Of a stretch of DNA of 7,389 bases, positions 1 through 4,349 are shown in pieces. This DNA is from Betaproteobacteria bacterium. GTDB taxonomy: Bacteria > Pseudomonadota > Gammaproteobacteria > Burkholderiales > Rhodocyclaceae. Each line of letters opens with the position of its first letter. The stretch's first letter is position 1. A program made the position numbers and the translations under genes. Location of the stretch: NCBI GenBank assembly GCA_028065725.1, contig JAPTVL010000136.1, positions 1 to 7,389 on the forward strand, given 5' to 3'. Below the pieces are notes generated by a model, which made no database searches, was not told the origin of the DNA, and worked only from the letters and a program-made list of their open reading frames with translations.

Positions 1-6
1 CGACGA

Positions 7-41
7 CGATGCCGGCTTTATCGGCATCGGCTAGTTTAGCC
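7..41. repeat. Two adjacent small hairpins at the left edge
   Basis: CGATGCCG (7-14) pairs perfectly with CGGCATCG (22-29) around a 7-base loop. Directly after it, GGCTA (29-33) pairs with TAGCC (37-41). No T-run follows, so this is not a standard intrinsic terminator. Frame 2 reads DDDAGFIGIG and then a TAG stop at 32-34, which could be the last codons of a gene entering from the left; ten residues are too few to recognise. The rest of 1-192 shows no gene I can support. A GATAAT at 131-136 resembles a -10 box but has no matching -35. Confidence 0.3.
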
Positions 42-192
42 AGCGGCCTGGCGCGGCCCCGCAGTGAGGGAAGCCGCAGGCCGGCGAACCAGGGCCGGCG
101 CTCCGACCATCCCGCCGGCGCAGAAACCCGGATAATCACCGTACCGCCAGCGCCGACTTTTGGACTGTTGCCAGGGAACAGAACGTATCGCC

Positions 193-531
193 ATGAACAC
201 CATGAGGCACAAGGGCTATACCGCCCGCATCGAGTATGACGAGCGCGACAATATCTTCGTCGGGCGGATACTCGGCATTCGAACCATCATCAGCTTCCAT
301 GGCCTGACGGTGGCGGAACTGCGTGCGGAGTTCGAGCATGCGGTCAAGGATTACCTCGCCGACTGCAAGCGCGAAGGCGTGGCGCCGGAAAAGCCGGCGT
401 CCGGAAAGCTGCTGCTGCGCGTGCCGCCCGAGATTCATGGACGCGCTCTGGTCGCCGCGCAGGCGGCGGGCAAGAGCCTCAATCAATGGGCCTCGGAGGT
501 CTTGCAGCATGCGGTGCAGCCGGAAGCCTGA
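193..531 (+). CDS. HicB-family antitoxin-like protein with C-terminal ribbon-helix-helix
   Basis: This 112-residue protein matches the long HicB form (COG4226 type). Residues about 8-60 have the HicB degenerate RNase-H-like fold signature (KGYTARIEYDERDNIFVGRILG, then a helix with TVAELRAEF and a DYL). Residues about 72-108 are a ribbon-helix-helix DNA-binding segment (KLLLRVPPEIH, then GKSLNQWASEVL). In complete systems HicB binds and neutralises the HicA mRNA-cleaving toxin and represses its own promoter. No hicA-sized frame is visible here: the next gene is argJ, and the 192 bases upstream hold no HicA-like product. It is therefore either a solitary member or its partner lies elsewhere. 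I chose ATG 193 because MNTM followed by a KGY motif is the usual family start; a TTG at 160 in the same frame would add 11 unlikely residues. The Shine-Dalgarno is weak (AGGGA, 15 bases upstream). Family assignment is firm; an antitoxin role is inference. Confidence 0.88.
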   Translation: MNTMRHKGYTARIEYDERDNIFVGRILGIRTIISFHGLTVAELRAEFEHAVKDYLADCKREGVAPEKPASGKLLLRVPPEIHGRALVAAQAAGKSLNQWASEVLQHAVQPEA

Positions 532-535
532 TATC

Positions 536-550
536 GCGAAGCAACTTCGC
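536..550. other. Small hairpin just after the HicB stop
   Basis: GCGAAG (536-541) pairs perfectly with CTTCGC (545-550) across a CAA loop, starting five bases after the hicB-like stop codon. There is no following T-run, so it may stabilise the 3' end of the message rather than act as an intrinsic terminator. It separates the HicB gene from argJ. Confidence 0.3.
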
Positions 551-568
551 CGCGGCACTGGCGCCGAC

Positions 569-597
569 TTCTGAGGATTGCCGCGAGCGGCTAAACT
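569..597 (+). promoter_or_regulatory. Possible sigma70-type promoter for argJ
   Basis: TTCTGA (569-574) and TAAACT (592-597) are separated by 17 bases and lie 40 bases before the argJ start. Matches to the consensus are 3/6 at -35 and 4/6 at -10, so the prediction is weak. It rests mainly on position in the only gap before the argJ-DUF4202-dehydrogenase unit. No ArgR operator-like sequence was recognised. Confidence 0.22.
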
Positions 598-637
598 CCA
601 CGCTTCCCGTTGAATGACTTTTCTGCAGGCGACAACC

Positions 638-1873
638 ATGCCCGTCAATTACGCTACTCCTTCCCCCGAAGCCCTGTTCCCCGTCGCCGGTGTGCGCCTC
701 GGCACCGCCGAGGCCGGCATCCGCAAGAAGGACCGGCGCGACCTGACGCTGGTCGAACTGGCGCCGGGCAGCCGCGCCGCCGGGGTGTTTACCCAGAACC
801 GCTGCTGCGCCGCGCCGGTCACGGTGTGCCGCGAGCATCTGGCGGGCGACGGCAGCCTGCGGGCGCTGGTGATCAACACCGGCATCGCCAATGCCGCCAC
901 CGGCGAGCAGGGCATGCGCGCCGCGCGCGAGACCTGCGATGCCGTGGCACGCCTGCTGGGTTGCGCGGCACGCGAGGTGCTGCCCTTCTCGACCGGCGTG
1001 ATCCTCGAACACCTGCCGGTCGATCGGCTGATCGCCGGGCTGCCGGCGGCGCAGGCGGATTTGCAGGCGGACCACTGGCATGCCGCGGCGCACGCCATCA
1101 TGACCACCGACACCGTGGCCAAGGCCGGCTCGCGCCGCATCGAGCTGGGCGGCAAGACCATCACGGTCACCGGTATCAGCAAGGGCGCCGGCATGATCCG
1201 GCCCAACATGGCGACCATGCTCGGCTTCGTCGCCACCGATGCCGGGATTGGCGCCGGCCTGCTGGCGCAACTGGCGAAGGAGGCGGCGGACCAGAGCTTC
1301 AACTGCATCACGGTCGACGGCGATACCTCGACCAACGATTCCTTCGTCGTCATCGCCACCGGCGCGGCGGGGCTGCAGGTCGATGCGGCCTCGCCGCATT
1401 GGCCGGCGCTGCGCGCGGCGGTGTTCGCGGTGGCGCAGGAACTGGCCCAGGCCATCGTGCGCGACGGCGAGGGCGCGACCAAGTTCATCACCGTGAAAGT
1501 CGGCGCTGGCGCCACGGCGGCGGAATGCCGCCAGGTGGCCTATGCTATCGGCCATTCGCCGCTGGTGAAGACGGCCTTCTTCGCCTCCGACCCCAACCTC
1601 GGCCGCATCCTGGCCGCGATCGGCTATGCCGGCATCACGGATCTGGATGCCGCCGGGGTGCGCGTCTGGCTCGGCTCCGGCACGGAGGAAGTACTGGTCT
1701 CGGAGAACGGCGGTCGCGCCGCCAGCTACCGCGAGGAGGACGGCGCGCGCATCATGCAGAACGCCGAGATCACGGTGCGCGTGGACCTCGGTCGCGGCGC
1801 CGCCGGCGCGACCGTGTGGACCTGCGATTTCTCCTATGATTACGTGAAGATCAATGCCGACTACCGTTCCTGA
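638..1873 (+). CDS. argJ: Bifunctional glutamate N-acetyltransferase / amino-acid N-acetyltransferase ArgJ
   Basis: ArgJ moves the acetyl group from N-acetylornithine to glutamate, recycling it in the cyclic arginine pathway. Bifunctional forms can also acetylate glutamate from acetyl-CoA. The precursor cuts itself between Ala and the nucleophile Thr into alpha and beta chains. Here the cleavage motif PNMATML places this at Ala192/Thr193. Other hallmarks are present: the oxyanion-hole Thr119-Gly120 in FSTGVIL, Lys182 in KGAGMI, Glu278 in DGEGATKF, the SDPNLGR loop and the conserved C terminus INADYRS. Length is 411 residues, normal for the family. ATG 638 is chosen because [22 protein letters not shown] matches the usual ArgJ N terminus; ATG 614 in frame would add eight atypical residues. 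AGGCG at 627-631 is a modest Shine-Dalgarno. The enzyme is cytoplasmic. Whether this copy has both activities cannot be read from sequence. Confidence 0.97.
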   Translation: MPVNYATPSPEALFPVAGVRLGTAEAGIRKKDRRDLTLVELAPGSRAAGVFTQNRCCAAPVTVCREHLAGDGSLRALVINTGIANAATGEQGMRAARETCDAVARLLGCAAREVLPFSTGVILEHLPVDRLIAGLPAAQADLQADHWHAAAHAIMTTDTVAKAGSRRIELGGKTITVTGISKGAGMIRPNMATMLGFVATDAGIGAGLLAQLAKEAADQSFNCITVDGDTSTNDSFVVIATGAAGLQVDAASPHWPALRAAVFAVAQELAQAIVRDGEGATKFITVKVGAGATAAECRQVAYAIGHSPLVKTAFFASDPNLGRILAAIGYAGITDLDAAGVRVWLGSGTEEVLVSENGGRAASYREEDGARIMQNAEITVRVDLGRGAAGATVWTCDFSYDYVKINADYRS

Positions 1874-1876
1874 GGA
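1871..1876 (+). promoter_or_regulatory. Shine-Dalgarno of the DUF4202 gene overlapping the argJ stop
   Basis: TGAGGA contains both the argJ stop codon (TGA, 1871-1873) and the ribosome-binding site of the next gene, whose ATG follows four bases later. It supports the start at 1881 over ATG 1854, which lies inside argJ, and suggests coupling by ribosome termination and re-initiation. Confidence 0.6.
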
Positions 1877-1880
1877 TGCC

Positions 1881-2489
1881 ATGACCATTACCGACCAAGC
1901 ACGCTTCGAGCGCGCCATCGCCCTGTTCGATGCCGCCAATGCCGCAGACCCCAACCAGGACGAGGGCCAGCCCAAGGAGCTGCTCTACGCCAAACGCATG
2001 ACCGAGATGATCGGCCGCTATGCGCCGGATGCCAGCGAGGTGGCGCAGCTCGCGGTGCGCGCCCAGCACATCAAGCGCTGGACCGTGCCGCGCAACAGCT
2101 ATGCGATGACCAGGGAAGGCTATCTGGCCTGGCGTAGCGGCCTCTACAAGTTCCACGCCGAGACCGCCGGCGAGCTCATGAAACAGGCCGGTTACGATCA
2201 GGGCATGATCGACAAAGTGAAAATGGCGGTCGGCAAGCGCCAGCTCAAGGTCAATCCCGACACGCAGATGATGGAAGACGTCACCGACCTGGTGTTCATC
2301 GAGCACTACATGCTCGGCTTTGCCGGCCAGCATGCCGACTACAGCGAGGAAAAATGGCTGGACATCGTGCGCAAGACCTGGAAGAAGATGTCGGAGCGGG
2401 CCCACGCCTTCGCCACCGGCGGCGGCATCAAGCTGCCCGAGCCGCTGGTGCCCCTGATACTCAAAGCCGTAACGGAGGAGAAGAAATGA
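1881..2489 (+). CDS. DUF4202 domain-containing protein
   Basis: This 202-residue protein fits the DUF4202 family (Pfam PF13875 by recollection), whose function is not established. Family-like stretches are RFERAIALFDAANAADPN with PKELLYAKRM near the N terminus, AQHIKRW with His63, YKFHAETAGELMKQAGYD with His92, the acidic pair Glu132-Asp133 followed by VTDLVFIEHY (His142), and DIVRKTWKKMS near the end. It is predicted to be helical and soluble, without signal peptide or membrane segment. The order of His, acidic and His positions on helices is reminiscent of HD-type metal phosphohydrolases, but no proper HD dyad is present; that comparison is inference. The gene starts seven bases after argJ and its TGA overlaps the ATG of the next gene, so all three are probably translated from one message. 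Start codon 1881 is fixed by the Shine-Dalgarno at 1871-1876. Confidence 0.85.
   Translation: MTITDQARFERAIALFDAANAADPNQDEGQPKELLYAKRMTEMIGRYAPDASEVAQLAVRAQHIKRWTVPRNSYAMTREGYLAWRSGLYKFHAETAGELMKQAGYDQGMIDKVKMAVGKRQLKVNPDTQMMEDVTDLVFIEHYMLGFAGQHADYSEEKWLDIVRKTWKKMSERAHAFATGGGIKLPEPLVPLILKAVTEEKK
2474..2480 (+). promoter_or_regulatory. Strong Shine-Dalgarno of the first dehydrogenase
   Basis: GGAGGAG lies five bases before ATG 2486, inside the final codons of the DUF4202 gene. It is the best ribosome-binding site in the window and fixes this start, suggesting the dehydrogenase is translated efficiently in its own right although it overlaps the preceding stop. Confidence 0.7.
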
Positions 2490-3364
2490 ACGTCGGATTC
2501 ATAGGCCTTGGCCTGATGGGCCGCCCGATGGCGCTGCACCTGGAAAAGGCCGGACACGCGCTGCACCTGTGGGCGAGGCGGCCCGAATCGCTGGCGCCGT
2601 TTGCCGCGGTCAATGCCAAGACCCACGCCACGCCGGCGCAGGTGGCGGCGCATGCCGAAGTGGTGATCGTCATGGTGGCCGACGCGCCGGACGTGGAAAA
2701 GGTCTGCCTCGGCGCCGACGGCCTCGCCAGCGGCGGCAAGGCTGGCCTGATCGTGGTCGATATGTCGACTATCAACCCGAATGCGGCGCGCACCATCGGC
2801 CAGCGCCTGGCCGAAAAGGGCATCGAGTTCGTCGACGCCCCGGTCTCGGGCGGCGAGATGGGGGCGATCAATGCCGCGCTGACCATCATGGCCGGCGGCA
2901 AGGCGAGCGCCTTCGAGAAGGTAAAGCCGCTACTGGAAAAGATGGGCAAGTCGGTGACGCTGATCGGCGAGTCCGGCGCCGGCCAGGTGGCCAAGGCCTG
3001 CAACCAGATCCTGACCGGGGTCGGCGTGCTGGCGGTGGCCGAGGCCTTCAACTTCGCGGCGAAGAGTGGCGTCGATCCGGCCAAGGTGCGCGAAGCCCTG
3101 CTCGGCGGCTTTGCCTATTCGAAGATCCTCGAAAACCATGGCCAGCGCATGCTCGACCGCAACTTCAAGCCCGGCTTCAAGGCCTGGATGCACCAGAAGG
3201 ATTTGCGCATCATCATGGAAGAGGCGCATCGCATGGGCCTCATGCTGCCCTCGGCGGCGGCCACGGCGCAGGTGTTCAACGCCATCGTCGGCAGCGGCAT
3301 GGGCGAGAACGATTCGATCACCGCCCTGCAACTGCTGGAGAAGATGAGCACGCCGGAAGCATGA
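2486..3364 (+). CDS. NAD(P)-dependent beta-hydroxyacid dehydrogenase (3-hydroxyisobutyrate dehydrogenase / tartronate semialdehyde reductase family), copy 1
   Basis: The 292-residue product is a full-length member of the MmsB/GarR family (COG2084), cytoplasmic enzymes that interconvert 3-hydroxyacids and semialdehydes. The N-terminal Rossmann motif GFIGLGLMGRPM has its glycines at 7, 9 and 12. The substrate-binding motif DAPVSGG begins at Asp117 (Ser121). The catalytic lysine is Lys170 in GAGQVAKACNQ, and HQKD at 236-239 supplies the late conserved Lys-Asp pair. Arginines after the second strand (LWARRPES) hint at NADP(H), because NAD-specific members usually have an acidic residue there; this is inference. 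The substrate cannot be set: 3-hydroxyisobutyrate, tartronate semialdehyde, glyoxylate or succinic semialdehyde are all used in the family. It overlaps the DUF4202 gene by four bases (ATGA). A second member follows after 109 bases. Confidence 0.93.
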   Translation: MNVGFIGLGLMGRPMALHLEKAGHALHLWARRPESLAPFAAVNAKTHATPAQVAAHAEVVIVMVADAPDVEKVCLGADGLASGGKAGLIVVDMSTINPNAARTIGQRLAEKGIEFVDAPVSGGEMGAINAALTIMAGGKASAFEKVKPLLEKMGKSVTLIGESGAGQVAKACNQILTGVGVLAVAEAFNFAAKSGVDPAKVREALLGGFAYSKILENHGQRMLDRNFKPGFKAWMHQKDLRIIMEEAHRMGLMLPSAAATAQVFNAIVGSGMGENDSITALQLLEKMSTPEA

Positions 3365-3365
3365 A

Positions 3366-3425
3366 GCCGCGCCGCCGGGCCGCCCCAAGGCGCGGCAGCC
3401 ATCGGATGGAGCGCGCATTGCGCGC
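3366..3425. repeat. Two palindromes in the gap between the dehydrogenase genes
   Basis: GCCGCGCC (3366-3373) pairs perfectly with GGCGCGGC (3389-3396) around 15 bases, beginning two bases after the stop codon of copy 1. A second stem, GCGCGC (3411-3416) with GCGCGC (3420-3425), closes on an ATT loop. Neither is followed by a T-run. The first could act as a message 3'-end structure for the argJ unit; in such GC-rich DNA the shorter stem may be chance. Confidence 0.35.
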
Positions 3426-3437
3426 GAACTGCCGTCA

Positions 3438-3458
3438 CCCCCTTGCCTGGCAAGGGGG
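3438..3458. repeat. C/G-rich hairpin next to the Shine-Dalgarno, REP-like
   Basis: CCCCCTTGC (3438-3446) pairs perfectly with GCAAGGGGG (3450-3458) over a CTG loop. Three bases later begins GGGGGG (3461-3466), the likely ribosome-binding site of the second dehydrogenase. The 5' C-run could pair instead with that G-run, so two structures compete, one of which would cover the ribosome site. CCCCCTTGCnnnGCAAGGGGG-like palindromes resemble dispersed intergenic repeats of GC-rich proteobacteria, so this may simply be one copy of such a repeat. Both readings are inference; the base pairing is directly visible. Confidence 0.5.
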
Positions 3459-3460
3459 CT

Positions 3461-3466
3461 GGGGGG
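3461..3466 (+). promoter_or_regulatory. G-run Shine-Dalgarno deciding the start of dehydrogenase copy 2
   Basis: GGGGGG sits seven bases before ATG 3474 but only one base before ATG 3468. Spacing therefore favours 3474, giving the N terminus MRIGFIGLG, which also matches the family better than MFMRIGFIGLG. Confidence 0.5.
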
Positions 3467-3473
3467 AATGTTC

Positions 3474-4349
3474 ATGAGAATCGGTTTCATCGGCCTTGGC
3501 ACCATGGGGGCGCCGATGGCCGGGCATTTGTTGCAGGCGGGGCACGACCTGCATGTCTGGAGCCGCCGTGCTGCCAGCGCCGACTCTTTGGTCGAACAGG
3601 GCGCGCACTGGTGCGATTCTCCAGCCGCGGTGGCCGCCGCGAGCGAGATCGTGGTTACCAACGTCACCGGCAGCGCCGACGTGGAAGGGCTTGCGGCGGA
3701 ATTGACGCAGGGCTTGGCACCGGGTGCGATCCATGTCGACTTTTCCACGATCGCACCGTCCACTGCAAGACGCGTGGCGGCGATGTACGCGGCGCGCGGC
3801 ATCGAGTTTGTCGACGCCCCGGTTTCGGGTGGCGGCACGGGCGCGCGCAACGCCACGCTGGCCATCATGTGGGGCGGCAAGTCGGCGCTGGCGCCACGTC
3901 TGCAGCCGATCTTCGAGGTGCTGGGCAAGACCATCGTGCATGTCGGCGAGAGCGGCGCCGGCCAGGTGGCCAAGGCCTGCAACCAGATGGTGATGGTGGC
4001 GGCGATCGAGGCCTGCGCCGAGGCGGCACGCCTGGCGGTAGCGGCCGGCGTGGATTTTTCCAGGGTATGGACGGCGATGCAGGGCGGCTCGGCCGCTTCG
4101 CGCGTGCTCGAAGTGTTCGGCGGGCGCATGGCGACGCGCGAGTTCGCCGCCGGCGTCGAGGCCCGTCTGCATCACAAGGACTATGCCCTGCTGATGGACG
4201 AGGCGACGCGGATCGGCGCTCCGCTGCCGGTGTCCGCCGCGGTATGGCAGCAATTGAATGCGCTGATGGCGCATGGCTGGGGCACGCGCGACACGTCTTC
4301 CCTGTTGCGGGTGCTTGAGGCTGCTACCGGAGCGGATGCGCAGCGATGA
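3474..4349 (+). CDS. NAD(P)-dependent beta-hydroxyacid dehydrogenase (3-hydroxyisobutyrate dehydrogenase family), copy 2
   Basis: This 291-residue protein is a paralogue of the preceding dehydrogenase and has the same motif order. It has a Rossmann motif GFIGLGTMGAPM at the N terminus, DAPVSGGGTGARN starting at Asp114 (Ser118), catalytic Lys167 in GAGQVAKACNQ, and HHKD at 233-236. Like copy 1 it has arginines after the second strand (VWSRRAAS), compatible with NADP(H). All catalytic residues are kept, so it should be active. Sequence elsewhere differs clearly from copy 1 (for example TSSLLRVLEAATGADAQR at the C terminus), which suggests a different substrate. Its TGA overlaps the ATG of the cyclic-di-GMP gene by four bases. 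The start is set by the G-run at 3461-3466. The exact reaction cannot be assigned from sequence. Confidence 0.92.
   Translation: MRIGFIGLGTMGAPMAGHLLQAGHDLHVWSRRAASADSLVEQGAHWCDSPAAVAAASEIVVTNVTGSADVEGLAAELTQGLAPGAIHVDFSTIAPSTARRVAAMYAARGIEFVDAPVSGGGTGARNATLAIMWGGKSALAPRLQPIFEVLGKTIVHVGESGAGQVAKACNQMVMVAAIEACAEAARLAVAAGVDFSRVWTAMQGGSAASRVLEVFGGRMATREFAAGVEARLHHKDYALLMDEATRIGAPLPVSAAVWQQLNALMAHGWGTRDTSSLLRVLEAATGADAQR

Noticed and set aside
160..192. TTG start for the HicB-like gene, and a TTGGAC -35 box at 160-165
   Set aside because: The extra 11 residues are not typical of the family. No acceptable -10 lies 16-18 bases after TTGGAC, and such a promoter would begin the transcript almost at the start codon.
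33..597. Inverted 9-mer pair AGTTTAGCC (33-41) and GGCTAAACT (589-597) around the HicB-like gene
   Set aside because: It does not extend beyond nine bases, and a pair of this size is expected by chance in about 600 bases.
614..637. Upstream ATG at 614 for argJ
   Set aside because: It adds MTFLQATT, which ArgJ proteins lack; [10 protein letters not shown] from 638 matches the usual N terminus.
884..886. Ile83 in the ArgJ motif [10 protein letters not shown] where relatives often have Asn
   Set aside because: This position varies among ArgJ families, so it is not evidence of inactivity. The Thr119-Gly120 and Thr193 sites are intact.
479..1975. Open frame of about 500 codons on the minus strand opposite argJ
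   Set aside because: Same antisense codon-bias effect. It has no domain, and it would overlap argJ completely.
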